Below are positions 1-6,401 of a DNA stretch of 14,690 nucleotides, one piece after another (position 1 is the first letter of the stretch; each line of letters begins with the position of its first letter). A program made the position numbers and the translations under genes. Source of the stretch: an uncultured Streptococcus sp. (lineage in GTDB: Bacteria > Bacillota > Bacilli > Lactobacillales > Streptococcaceae); the NCBI GenBank assembly GCA_934201655.1, contig CAKPXD010000020.1, forward strand, positions 1 to 14,690. The letters are read 5' to 3'. The notes under the pieces are model-generated. The model had not been told where the DNA came from. It searched no databases and saw only the letters and a program-made list of their open reading frames with translations.

Positions 1-444
1 GGCCAATACTATATTGAAGCTTCCGGAAGACGCATAGAAGGTCTAGGTGTCATGGGACATTACACACTCAACCAAACCAATAACCGCTTCATCGGTGATA
101 TTAAAATTCATAACGAAGAATTCGATGAAACCTACTATGGTTTTGAAAACCACCAAGGCCGCACCTTCCTCTCAGATGACCAAAAACCATTAGGGCAGGT
201 TGTTTACGGAAACGGAAATAATGAAGAGAAAATCGGTGAAGGTGTTCACTATAAAAATGTCTTTGGTTCTTATTTCCACGGGCCTATCTTATCTCGTAAT
301 GCAAACTTAGCCTATCGCTTGGTCACTACTGCTCTTAAGAAAAAATATGGTCAGGACATTGTTCTACCAACTTACGAGGAAATTCTCAGCCAAGAAATCG
401 CTGAAGAATATAGCGATGTTAAGAGCAAGGCAGAATTCGACTAA
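1..444 (+). CDS. gatD: GatD, glutamine amidotransferase subunit of lipid II isoglutaminyl synthase (5' end outside window)
   Basis: GatD releases ammonia from glutamine and passes it to its partner MurT, which amidates the second-position D-glutamate of lipid II to D-isoglutamine at the cytoplasmic face of the membrane. The reading frame is open from base 1, so the first visible ATG (52) is internal; 147 C-terminal residues are visible of the roughly 260 usual for the family. The run [17 protein letters not shown] leads into the C-terminal half of a class I (triad) amidotransferase fold. The NHxGRT motif at bases 148-165 carries the likely catalytic histidine (codon 151-153). The nucleophilic cysteine and the expected murT gene lie upstream, outside the window. 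A strong terminator follows seven bases after the stop, so gatD ends its transcription unit. The family call is confident; the pairing with murT is inferred from known streptococcal gene order. Confidence 0.93.
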   Translation, partial: GQYYIEASGRRIEGLGVMGHYTLNQTNNRFIGDIKIHNEEFDETYYGFENHQGRTFLSDDQKPLGQVVYGNGNNEEKIGEGVHYKNVFGSYFHGPILSRNANLAYRLVTTALKKKYGQDIVLPTYEEILSQEIAEEYSDVKSKAEFD

Positions 445-450
445 TATTTA

Positions 451-485
451 AATTCCAACATGCTATTAGCTGTTGGAATTTTTTT
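451..485 (+). terminator. Intrinsic terminator of gatD
   Basis: A perfect 10-bp stem AATTCCAACA / TGTTGGAATT (451-460 with 471-480) has a loop that can close further through GCT/AGC. It runs directly into a tract of seven T residues (479-485). It lies just after the gatD stop codon and before the pepQ promoter region. Confidence 0.9.
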
Positions 486-506
486 AGGTTCTTTTCCCCT
501 TCTCCC

Positions 507-535
507 TTGCATTTTCTACTAATTTTTGCAAAAAT
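507..535 (+). promoter_or_regulatory. Candidate pepQ promoter (extended -10)
   Basis: TTGCAT (507-512) is followed after 17 bases by AAAAAT (530-535), which is preceded by the extended -10 dinucleotide TG at 527-528. The -10 matches the consensus at four of six positions. Its place between the gatD terminator and the pepQ ribosome binding site is right, but the match is modest. Confidence 0.4.
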
Positions 536-559
536 AGAGGGGTAGAAAGAAGGTAGCAT

Positions 560-1642
560 ATGTCTAAATTACAACAAATCTTAACTTATCTTGAATCAGA
601 AAAGCTAGACGTCGCTGTCGTATCTGACCCCGTCACAATTAATTACCTCACTGGCTTTTACAGTGATCCACACGAACGTCAAATGTTCCTCTTTGTCCTT
701 GGAAACCAAGAACCGCTTCTCTTCGTTCCAGCACTTGAGGTTGAACGTGCGACTAGCACTGTCTCTTTCCCAGTAGTTGGCTACGTGGACTCTGAAAACC
801 CTTGGAAGAAAATCCAAAATGCTCTTCCACAGCTTGATTTCAAACGTGTAGCAGTTGAGTTTGACAATCTCATCTTGACTAAATATCACGGATTGAAAAC
901 TGTCTTTGAAACTGCTGAGTTTGAGAACTTGACTCCATTGATCCAACGCATGCGCTTGATCAAATCAGCAGACGAAGTGCAAAAGATGATGGTTGCAGGT
1001 GTTTACGCTGATAAGTCTGTCAAAGTTGGTTTTGACAATATCTCTCTTGATAATACGGAAACTGATATCATTGCACAAATCGACTTTGCTATGAAACGTG
1101 AAGGCTATGAAATGAGCTTTGATACTATGGTTTTAACAGGTGATAACGCTGCAAATCCGCATGGTATTCCTGGAGCTAACAAGGTTGAAAACAATGCCCT
1201 TCTCCTCTTTGACCTCGGTGTGATGGTGAATGGTTATGCATCAGATATGACTCGTACAGTCGCTGTTGGTAAACCTGACCAGTTCAAGAAAGATATTTAC
1301 AACTTGACTCTTGAAGCCCAACAAGCTGCCCTTGACTTTATCAAACCTGGTGTGACAGCTCATGAAGTAGACCGTGCGGCTCGTGAAGTGATCGAAAAAG
1401 CTGGCTACGGTGAATACTTCAATCACCGTCTCGGTCATGGTATCGGTATGGATGTCCACGAATTCCCATCCATCATGGAAGGAAACGACATGGTTATCGA
1501 AGAAGGCATGTGCTTCTCAGTTGAGCCTGGTATCTACATCCCTGGTAAAGTCGGGGTCCGTATCGAAGACTGCGGTGTTGTTACGAAGGATGGCTTTGAC
1601 CTATTTACAAGTACCAGCAAAGATTTGCTTTATTTTGATTAG
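560..1642 (+). CDS. pepQ: Xaa-Pro dipeptidase / aminopeptidase P-type metallopeptidase (M24B)
   Basis: A cytoplasmic dinuclear-metal peptidase that cleaves the bond before proline, in practice X-Pro dipeptides, and so recovers proline and amino acids from imported peptides. The 360-aa length is normal. Residues 1-130 form the creatinase-type N-terminal domain and about 137-357 the pita-bread catalytic domain. All five metal ligands are visible: D218 and D229 (FDLG...ASDMTRT), H293 (GHGIGMDVHE), E322 (SVEPGIY) and E336 (VRIEDCG). H300 and H201 (NPHG) fit the accessory histidines of the family. The ATG is preceded by AAGAAGG at 6 bases spacing. The gene is monocistronic here, between the gatD terminator and its own hairpin. 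Streptococcal genomes label this protein PepQ or PepP; dipeptide specificity is inferred from the short N-terminal domain, not proven. Confidence 0.92.
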   Translation: MSKLQQILTYLESEKLDVAVVSDPVTINYLTGFYSDPHERQMFLFVLGNQEPLLFVPALEVERATSTVSFPVVGYVDSENPWKKIQNALPQLDFKRVAVEFDNLILTKYHGLKTVFETAEFENLTPLIQRMRLIKSADEVQKMMVAGVYADKSVKVGFDNISLDNTETDIIAQIDFAMKREGYEMSFDTMVLTGDNAANPHGIPGANKVENNALLLFDLGVMVNGYASDMTRTVAVGKPDQFKKDIYNLTLEAQQAALDFIKPGVTAHEVDRAAREVIEKAGYGEYFNHRLGHGIGMDVHEFPSIMEGNDMVIEEGMCFSVEPGIYIPGKVGVRIEDCGVVTKDGFDLFTSTSKDLLYFD

Positions 1643-1660
1643 TCATAATTTTATAAATAA

Positions 1661-1691
1661 AAAAGGACGGGATATAAAATCTCGTCCTTTT
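1661..1691. terminator. Terminator after pepQ, likely bidirectional
   Basis: A 13-bp stem (1661-1673 with 1679-1691, one G-T wobble) with a five-base ATAAA loop contains the complementary halves AAAAGGACG and CGTCCTTTT. T-rich sequence follows on the + strand. The A run at 1659-1664 supplies a U tract for - strand transcripts. It lies 18 bases after the pepQ stop. Confidence 0.88.
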
Positions 1692-1723
1692 CTGGTATTA
1701 ACGCTTTGACGCAATAGCTATCT

Positions 1724-1758
1724 GGCTTGAAATACGTTTTTTCAAGCTTTTTCAAGCC
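1724..1758. repeat. Nested alternative hairpins from a duplicated TTTCAAGC arm
   Basis: GGCTTGAAA (1724-1732) can pair either with TTTCAAGCC (1750-1758, 9 bp, 17-base loop) or with the nearer TTTCAAGC (1740-1747, 8 bp, 7-base loop). The two right arms are a 10-base tandem duplication. The structures exclude each other. No known element is recognised; it lies in the non-coding gap between pepQ and nadE. Confidence 0.5.
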
Positions 1759-1766
1759 TAGTCAGC

Positions 1767-1836
1767 CTTGCGGGGGTGGGATTACGAGATCGAACTCTTC
1801 GAGTTACCGAACCTACCTCGTTTTCCTGTTTCTATA
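1767..1836. repeat. Degenerate upstream copy of the 100-bp repeat
   Basis: CTTGC at 1767-1771 and GTTACC...CCTACCTCG at 1803-1820, followed by a TTTTCCTGTTT-like run, line up with equivalents about 100 bases downstream (CTTGC at 1868-1872, GTCACCC...TTCCTCG at 1902-1920). The match has several substitutions and indels. The G-rich start at 1771-1780 (GGGGGTGGGA) also recalls a dispersed GTGGGACGACGAAAT-type repeat of streptococci, but only from memory. It is best read as a decayed first unit of the array that follows. Confidence 0.35.
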
Positions 1837-2025
1837 CTCGGGGTAAAAACCTCCCCCGGAGGTTATTCTTGCTTTCTAATTTCAAGGCTCAAGGTAAAAA
1901 GGTCACCCGGACTTTCCTCGCTTTTCTATTTTCAGGCTCGGGGTAAAAACCTCCCCCGGAGGTTATTCTTGCCTTCTAATTTCTAGGCAAGAAGGTAAAA
2001 AGGTCCCCCGGACCTTTTTACTCCC
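1837..2025. repeat. Two-copy 100-bp tandem repeat built of hairpins, period about 50+50
   Basis: Bases 1837-1872 recur exactly at 1937-1972, a period of 100. The second halves (from 1891 and 1992) are about 90% alike with one indel. Each copy has two palindromes. The first is AACCTCC-CCC-GGAGGTT (1848-1864 and 1948-1964). The second is a GGTCC-CCC-GGACC type, perfect at 1995-2021 and decayed at about 1896-1916. Spacers between palindromes are T/C-rich and alike (CTTGC/TTCTAATTTC types). I do not recognise BOX, RUP or SPRITE sequence in it. No gene is supported inside. It fills the space between the convergent 3' ends of pepQ and nadE. Confidence 0.8.
1994..2022 (-). terminator. Hairpin overlapping the nadE stop codon, probable terminator of pncB-nadE
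   Basis: A perfect 12-bp stem (1995-2006 with 2010-2021), plus one wobble pair, has a three-base loop. The nadE stop codon (2018-2020) is inside the stem. Read on the - strand the hairpin ends in GGACCTTTTTACC, so a U-rich 3' arm is present although most of the U run is inside the stem. It is the last unit of the tandem hairpin array. Confidence 0.65.
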
Positions 2026-2842
2026 AAAACGTATCAAACACTGTGATTGGTAGGTGGCGTTTGTGTTGGCCTTTGTGCCACCATTTTTCAATGGTTGCTT
2101 GGGCTTCTGGGCTGACTTGTTTACCTTCAAGGTAGTCATCAATCTCTGAGTAGGTTACACCGAGTGCAACTTCATCTGCCAATCCTGGTTTCTCTTCTTC
2201 TAGATCGGCAATCGGTACTTTTTCATAGAGAGCAGGATCAGCTCCGAGCTCTATCAATAGTTGTTTTCCTTGACGTTTATTGAGGCGATAGAGAGGAAGA
2301 ATATCTGCACCGCCGTCACCGAACTTGGTAAAGAAACCTGTGACATTTTCTGCAGCATGGTCAGTACCAATAACTGCTCCACTATGTGCTCCTGCGAGTG
2401 CATATTGGGCAATCATCCGGCTTCTAGCCTTGATATTCCCTTTATTAAAGTCTGACATTGGACTACCAGTAGCCTCTACTGCCGCTGCCATTGCATCTAC
2501 AGAATCCTTGATATTGACCACCAAACTCACATCTGGCTGGATAAAAGCTAGTGCTTTTTGGGCATCATCCTCATCTGCTTGAATTCCATAAGGCAGGCGA
2601 ACCGCTATAAATTTATAAGAATCATCACCAGTTTCAGCTCGCATTTCTTCCATAGCTAGTTGGGCAAGGCGACCAGCTAAAGTCGAGTCTTGACCACCAG
2701 AAATTCCTAATACAAAACTTTTAAGGAAGGGATGTTTTTTAAGGTATTTTTTCAAAAAGTCAATGGAACGACGGATTTCTTCTTGCGGATTGATGACAGG
2801 TTTAACCCCTAATTGTTGGATAATGGTCTCTTGCAAACTCAT
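2018..2842 (-). CDS. nadE: NH3-dependent NAD+ synthetase
   Basis: NadE performs the last step of NAD synthesis in the cytoplasm: nicotinate adenine dinucleotide + NH3 + ATP gives NAD + AMP + PPi. The 274-aa length fits the ammonia-dependent form, with no nitrilase (glutaminase) domain. The N-type ATP pyrophosphatase P-loop GISGGQDS is at residues 46-53. The later stretches [33 protein letters not shown] and [14 protein letters not shown] are typical of the substrate and ATP sites and the dimer core. The ATG overlaps the pncB stop as ATGA (2839-2842), and AAGGAG lies about seven bases upstream inside pncB, so translation is probably coupled. Together with pncB it forms a nicotinate-salvage operon; the intermediate nadD step is encoded elsewhere. 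Confidence 0.96.
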   Translation of the reverse strand: MSLQETIIQQLGVKPVINPQEEIRRSIDFLKKYLKKHPFLKSFVLGISGGQDSTLAGRLAQLAMEEMRAETGDDSYKFIAVRLPYGIQADEDDAQKALAFIQPDVSLVVNIKDSVDAMAAAVEATGSPMSDFNKGNIKARSRMIAQYALAGAHSGAVIGTDHAAENVTGFFTKFGDGGADILPLYRLNKRQGKQLLIELGADPALYEKVPIADLEEEKPGLADEVALGVTYSEIDDYLEGKQVSPEAQATIEKWWHKGQHKRHLPITVFDTFWE

Positions 2843-4299
2843 TCTTCTTCTCCTTCGCCCAGAGCTTCTTTACGCATCTTATCAATCAAGTCCATCTTGT
2901 CTTGCCATACATCACGAGCCAAGTCCACAGGATAATGTTGTGGGTTAAGAACACGTTTGTATTCGTCCCAGAGCTTATCAAATTCCTTACGAGCATAGGC
3001 CTGAATCTCAGGTAGGCTCGGTAAATCATAGACCAGCTTACCGTCCTTGAAGATATTCACTAAGAGAGGAACGGCATCAAAATTGCGGACAGTTTTCTTG
3101 ATGTAAGTATAGGTCGGATGGAACATCTTAATCTCTGTCATACTAGTAACATCTACACCATCGTAAGTAATGTAGTCACCTTCAGACTTGCCTTTTTCAC
3201 GGCTGGTGATACGCCAAACTTGCTTCTTACCTGGTGTTGAAACCTTCTCTGCATTGTTTGAAAGTTTGATAGTATTGCGCATATGACCATTTTCATCTTC
3301 AATGGCAACAACCTTATAAACTGCTCCTAGAGCTGGTTGGTCATAGGCTGTAATGAGCTTAGTACCTACACCCCAGACGTCAATCTTAGCTTTTTGCATC
3401 TTGAGGTTAAGGATGGTATTTTCATCAAGATCATTGGATGCATAGATCTTAGCATCCGTAAATCCTGCCTCGTCCAGTTGCTGACGAACTTTTTTATAGA
3501 TATAGGCAATGTCTCCAGAGTCAATGCGGACACCAAGGAAATTAATCTTATCACCAAGTTCACGCGCAACCTGAATCGCTGCTGGAACTCCGATGCGAAG
3601 AGTATCATAGGTATCTACTAGAAAGACACAGTTTTTGTGCGTTGAGGCATAAGCCTTGAAAGCCTGATAGTCATTCCCATAGACTTGAACCAAGGCATGT
3701 GCATGAGTACCTAAAACCGGAATACCAAAGAGCTTACCTGCGCGTACATTACTAGTTCCATTGGCACCACCAATAACAGCCGCACGAGTCCCCCAGATAG
3801 CCGCATCCATTTCTTGCGCACGACGTGTTCCGAATTCCATCAAAGGTTCATCATCAATGACTGAACGAATACGAGCTGCCTTAGTCGCAATCAAGGTTTG
3901 AAAGTTGACGATGTTCAAGAGGGCTGTTTCAACCAATTGACACTGAGCCAAAGGCCCCTCCACTTGAACAATCGGTTCATTGGCAAATACCAAGTCCCCT
4001 TCTTGAGCAGAACGTACAGTCAATTCCAACTTGAGATTACGGAGATATTCCAAGAAGGCCCCATGATAACCAAGTGACTCCAAATAAGCTATATCGCTCT
4101 CAGAAAAGCGCAGATTTTCTAGGTAGTTCACAATTCGTTCCAAACCTGCAAATACAGCATAACCGTTTTTGAAAGGTTGTTGGCGGAAATAAACTTCAAA
4201 AACTGCTTTCTTGTTATGAATGCCTTGGTCGAAGTAAACTTGCATCATGTTAATTTGATACAAATCAGTGTGCAAAGTTAAACTATCATCTGGGTACAT
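2839..4299 (-). CDS. pncB: Nicotinate phosphoribosyltransferase
   Basis: PncB commits nicotinate to NAD by joining it to PRPP, driven by ATP, to give nicotinate mononucleotide (Preiss-Handler pathway). The protein has 486 residues, normal for the Gram-positive PncB type. Family motifs are visible: [10 protein letters not shown] at 11-20, EFGTRRAQ at 155-162, GTSNV at 181-185, GTHAHAL at 197-203 (which holds the histidine presumed to be phosphorylated), VRIDSGD at 257-263 and SNDLDE at 288-293. The C-terminus is a highly charged acidic tail (EALGEGEEE). The start has AGAAGGA at six bases spacing and a good promoter 67 bases upstream. It overlaps nadE by four bases, and the two catalyse the first and last steps of the same pathway. 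No operator that I could confidently assign to the niacin repressor NiaR was found. Confidence 0.96.
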   Translation of the reverse strand: MYPDDSLTLHTDLYQINMMQVYFDQGIHNKKAVFEVYFRQQPFKNGYAVFAGLERIVNYLENLRFSESDIAYLESLGYHGAFLEYLRNLKLELTVRSAQEGDLVFANEPIVQVEGPLAQCQLVETALLNIVNFQTLIATKAARIRSVIDDEPLMEFGTRRAQEMDAAIWGTRAAVIGGANGTSNVRAGKLFGIPVLGTHAHALVQVYGNDYQAFKAYASTHKNCVFLVDTYDTLRIGVPAAIQVARELGDKINFLGVRIDSGDIAYIYKKVRQQLDEAGFTDAKIYASNDLDENTILNLKMQKAKIDVWGVGTKLITAYDQPALGAVYKVVAIEDENGHMRNTIKLSNNAEKVSTPGKKQVWRITSREKGKSEGDYITYDGVDVTSMTEIKMFHPTYTYIKKTVRNFDAVPLLVNIFKDGKLVYDLPSLPEIQAYARKEFDKLWDEYKRVLNPQHYPVDLARDVWQDKMDLIDKMRKEALGEGEEE

Positions 4300-4365
4300 A
4301 TACTGTCCTTCTTCCCTATTTGTAAAAAGATGAAAATGTTTCTTCTTTTCTCATAAATTAGTACT

Positions 4366-4394
4366 ATTATAACACATTTTCTCGATATTGATAA
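4366..4394 (-). promoter_or_regulatory. Promoter of pncB-nadE
   Basis: On the - strand TTATCA (4389-4394) and TATAAT (4366-4371) are 17 bases apart. The -10 has the extended TG at 4373-4374. It lies between the stop of the upstream membrane-protein gene (4407) and the pncB start (4299), leaving a leader of roughly 60 bases. Confidence 0.75.
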
Positions 4395-4406
4395 AAAGCT
4401 AACAAG

Positions 4407-4895
4407 CTATTCCATGCTCTCGAGCTCATCCATATCTTTTTCATACTTCTTCTGAGCCCATTCACCATAACTTTTCAAACCTAAGTTACCAATAAAGACC
4501 CAAGGAAGATAAAAGATATAGGTAAATACCCAAGCAAAAATGTATTTAAGATGTAAAGGGTTATGCTGATATATTTCGATATTGAACTGGTAGTTCTGTA
4601 GCATCAAGGTAGCTGTAATCACTAGAGTTAATAATAGGCAACCTAAAATTGTAAAATGAAAACGACTATAGTAAGTCACACCTAGACTTCTAGCACGATT
4701 GATAAAGTAAAAAGTCCCTATGATAATAATAGCGAGAAGCATGCTAGGATTAAAAAGGCTTGGTGCTAACACTGCTATGAAATAAGCTAGAAACAACAAT
4801 CCGATAGAGATATAAAAACTCTCTGCACTAGCTTTATTCATCAGTTGTTCTTCTCTTTCGTCTAATAATTGATAATAATAAAATTTATTTTTCAT
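4407..4895 (-). CDS. Four-helix membrane protein paired with an Xre regulator
   Basis: A 162-aa integral membrane protein with four predicted transmembrane segments at about residues 25-47, 51-67, 79-99 and 117-139. The N-terminus (KNKFYYYQLLDEREEQLMNKA) and the C-terminus (WAQKKYEKDMDELESME) are charged and probably both cytoplasmic. No catalytic motif or substrate site is seen. Its start lies inside the 3' end of the preceding regulator gene (11-base overlap, 4885-4895), so the two are almost certainly co-transcribed and translationally linked. Two-gene units of a 65-70-aa Xre protein and a small membrane protein of unknown function are common in Firmicutes. The family may be one of the DUFs with a DERE-like N-terminus (DUF6773-like), but I cannot confirm that. 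Function unknown; regulation of or by the partner is an inference from gene order. Confidence 0.8.
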   Translation of the reverse strand: MKNKFYYYQLLDEREEQLMNKASAESFYISIGLLFLAYFIAVLAPSLFNPSMLLAIIIIGTFYFINRARSLGVTYYSRFHFTILGCLLLTLVITATLMLQNYQFNIEIYQHNPLHLKYIFAWVFTYIFYLPWVFIGNLGLKSYGEWAQKKYEKDMDELESME

Positions 4896-5094
4896 CTTCT
4901 TCCTCCCAAAATAATTGGTCTAAAGTTTTCCCTAAGCATCTGCAAATAGACTGGCAAAGCGAAAGCGAGGGATTGTACTTTCCAGCTTCTATCAAGCCGA
5001 TAGTCTGGCGCGTAACCCCGACAGCTTCTGCCAAGTCACCTTGTGTCATATCAAGCTCTACTCGAGCTAGTTTTAATTTTAAATTCTTAGCCAC
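4885..5094 (-). CDS. Small Xre-family helix-turn-helix regulator (GTG start)
   Basis: A 69-aa protein that is little more than one Cro/CI-type HTH domain. The run LKLARVELDMTQGDLAEAVGVTRQTIGLIEAGKYNPSLSL (split across residues 7-46) contains the recognition-helix signature VTRQTIGLIEAGKYNPS of the short YgzD-like regulators. An acidic tail follows (FWEEEDEK). The start is GTG (base 5094), not ATG, with a very strong AAGGAGGAGG six bases upstream. It is the first gene of a two-gene unit with the membrane protein and has its own promoter. Such regulators usually repress their own operon; the AT-rich ATATAT stretches that flank the -35 region could be contacts, but no clear dyad is visible. Confidence 0.88.
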   Translation of the reverse strand: MAKNLKLKLARVELDMTQGDLAEAVGVTRQTIGLIEAGKYNPSLSLCQSICRCLGKTLDQLFWEEEDEK

Positions 5095-5143
5095 TTGTAA
5101 CCTCCTCCTTAATTTTAAAAGTCGCGCTTCTTTTTTTAACTTT

Positions 5144-5171
5144 ATTATATCATATATTTTACATTATGCAA
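5144..5171 (-). promoter_or_regulatory. Promoter of the Xre / membrane-protein unit
   Basis: On the - strand TTGCAT (5166-5171) is 16 bases from TATAAT (5144-5149), and TG one base before the -10 makes it an extended -10 promoter. It lies 50 bases upstream of the GTG start and just downstream of the terminator of the HAD gene. Confidence 0.75.
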
Positions 5172-5206
5172 TATATATCTGTCATTTTGTGCGATTTTTT
5201 TAACAA

Positions 5207-5240
5207 AAAACTCTCTATCAGCTAAATGATAGAGAGTTTT
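5207..5240 (-). terminator. Terminator of the GNAT-HAD unit
   Basis: A perfect 14-bp stem (5207-5220 with 5227-5240, AAAACTCTCTATCA and its complement) has a six-base loop. In the - direction it is followed by TTTTTTGTTAAAAAAA. It starts four bases after the HAD stop codon. The + strand end is also T-rich, but no + strand gene feeds it. Confidence 0.9.
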
Positions 5241-5244
5241 CTGC

Positions 5245-5841
5245 TTATTCAAATTTTTTCAAAATATCTACAACGTCACTTCTCTGTTTGACTTGATAGG
5301 CTTTGATGCCTAGGCTTTCAGCTACCTTAGTGTTGTCTGCTATATCATCAAGAAAGACACAATTTGCTGGGTCCAACTGATATTTACGGAGAATTTCTTC
5401 AAACATTTTTCGATCAGGTTTGATAGCCTTGATATCACAGGAAAGAACAAACCCATCTAAAATCTTTTCTAGAGGTGCTAGTTGATCTTTCAATAATTCA
5501 TAAAAAACTGGTGAGGTATTAGATAGGACAAAAATACGATGGCCTTTTTCCTTTAAACGTGCAAGAAGCGGAAAGACTTCCGTGTAAATATCTATATAGG
5601 CAGGCCAGTTCCAAATGACTTCTTCAACCTTTTTCTGATAGCAATCTCCTAATAGGGAAAGAACCTTATCAACCAATTCTTCTCGAGTCAAGGTTCCTAG
5701 GTCCAATCTTTCCCAAAGCCCCGACTGGAAAATAGCCTTGTCTAAAATTAGATAATCTTTCTGGGTTTTAGCTACAGCTTTTAAAATCTTTTCCTTGTTC
5801 CATTCCAGTAGAACATTACCCATATCCAGTATGATATCCAT
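5245..5841 (-). CDS. HAD-superfamily phosphatase, YihX-like
   Basis: A 198-aa haloacid-dehalogenase-type hydrolase resembling the YihX sugar-phosphate phosphatase group. Numbered from the ATG, motif I is LDMGNVLLEW with the nucleophile D6; the usual second Asp of DxD is replaced by Gly, as in YihX-type proteins (DLGNV). Motif II is LSNT (106-109), motif III is the lysine of AIKPD (K141), and motif IV is FLDDIADN (D165, D166, D169). A helical cap lies at about 15-85. A TTG precedes the ATG at 5844, but GGAGG stands seven bases from the ATG and only four from the TTG, so ATG 5841 is chosen. The gene lies 52 bases after the acetyltransferase stop with no promoter seen between, so they are likely co-transcribed. 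The physiological substrate cannot be told from sequence. Confidence 0.85.
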   Translation of the reverse strand: MDIILDMGNVLLEWNKEKILKAVAKTQKDYLILDKAIFQSGLWERLDLGTLTREELVDKVLSLLGDCYQKKVEEVIWNWPAYIDIYTEVFPLLARLKEKGHRIFVLSNTSPVFYELLKDQLAPLEKILDGFVLSCDIKAIKPDRKMFEEILRKYQLDPANCVFLDDIADNTKVAESLGIKAYQVKQRSDVVDILKKFE

Positions 5842-5893
5842 CAACCTACCTCCATCATTCTGTGAACAATCTCTTTAAGCGTCCAATGTCTGT

Positions 5894-6304
5894 TTATAAA
5901 TCTTTTTGATAATAATGTCTTTGTCCAATGTAGGGATAATCTTTTAAGGTAAAGACTTCCTTGTAGCCCTGCTTTTGATAAAAGGCTGGCGCTTGAAACT
6001 GATAGGTATTCACAAAAGCAAAGCGACAGTTTCTCTTTTTAGCTTCACTTTCTGCTTGCTGCATTAGTTGGGAGCCGATTCCTTGTCCTCGCAAGTCCTC
6101 CTTCACAAACAAATACTCAATTTCTAACCAATTCCCGAAAGTCTCTGCTACTAATCCAGCCATGATTTCACCATGTTCATCTTCGACATAAAGGTTTAGT
6201 GGCTCACTTTCAGCAACTTCTCTTTTGGAACGATTATAGGAGCGAATCAAGTCTCCTATTATTTGCGATTTCTGAGACTCTGTATTTTCCAATCTTAGCT
6301 GCAT
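5894..6304 (-). CDS. GNAT-family N-acetyltransferase
   Basis: A 136-aa protein with the standard GNAT fold in order: an N-terminal helical region, a beta strand AGLVAE at 49-54, then WLEIEYLFVKEDLRG leading into the acetyl-CoA pyrophosphate loop R72-GQGIG-S78, and a C-terminal FVNTYQFQAPAFYQKQGY that is motif B with the usual tyrosine (Y108 or Y114 region). The acceptor is unknown; the C-terminal pattern resembles small-molecule acetyltransferases of Firmicutes, several of which only have putative labels. The ATG has AGGAGG five bases upstream and a near-ideal promoter about 30 bases before it. It leads a two-gene unit with the HAD phosphatase. Confidence 0.85.
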   Translation of the reverse strand: MQLRLENTESQKSQIIGDLIRSYNRSKREVAESEPLNLYVEDEHGEIMAGLVAETFGNWLEIEYLFVKEDLRGQGIGSQLMQQAESEAKKRNCRFAFVNTYQFQAPAFYQKQGYKEVFTLKDYPYIGQRHYYQKDL

Positions 6305-6333
6305 CCAAACCTCCTAAAGATACTTATAGCTTG

Positions 6334-6362
6334 ATTATAGTCTTATTACCAAGAGCTGTCAA
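6334..6362 (-). promoter_or_regulatory. Consensus sigma-A promoter of the GNAT-HAD unit
   Basis: On the - strand TTGACA (6357-6362) and TATAAT (6334-6339) are separated by exactly 17 bases, a perfect vegetative consensus. The -35 lies six bases beyond the terminator of the upstream permease gene. Strong constitutive expression is expected unless something represses it. Confidence 0.88.
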
Positions 6363-6368
6363 ACTAGA

Positions 6369-6396
6369 AAACTCATCAACCTGAGTTGATGAGTTT
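6369..6396 (-). terminator. Terminator of the permease gene
   Basis: A perfect 12-bp stem AAACTCATCAAC / GTTGATGAGTTT (6369-6380 with 6385-6396) has a CTGA tetraloop. In the - direction it ends in GTTTTC, a short U run, so termination may be incomplete. It lies five bases after the permease stop. Confidence 0.75.
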
Positions 6397-6401
6397 ATAA
6401 C

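Noticed and set aside
1410..1709. 99-codon + strand frame overlapping the end of pepQ
   Set aside because: It is a shifted frame inside an intact gene with all metal ligands; it runs through the pepQ terminator, and nothing suggests a frameshift.
1869..1946. Short frame starting TTG after GGAGG in the first repeat copy (25 codons)
   Set aside because: The GGAGG is the arm of a hairpin. The equivalent frame in the second copy stops after five codons, so coding is not conserved.
1768..1986. 72-codon open frame across the repeat array
   Set aside because: It lies in tandem hairpin repeats, has no ribosome binding site, and its protein repeats only because the DNA repeats.
1692..2017. BOX or RUP element
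   Set aside because: The remembered BOX and RUP consensus sequences (ATACTC...CACGTCAGCG types) are not present.
1837..2025. CRISPR-like array
   Set aside because: Units are only two exact copies at 100 bases with similar, not unique, spacers, and no cas gene is in the window.
4360..4395. NiaR (niacin repressor) operator at the pncB promoter
   Set aside because: AATGTGTTAT near the -10 recalls part of such a site, but no second half-site or dyad is visible.
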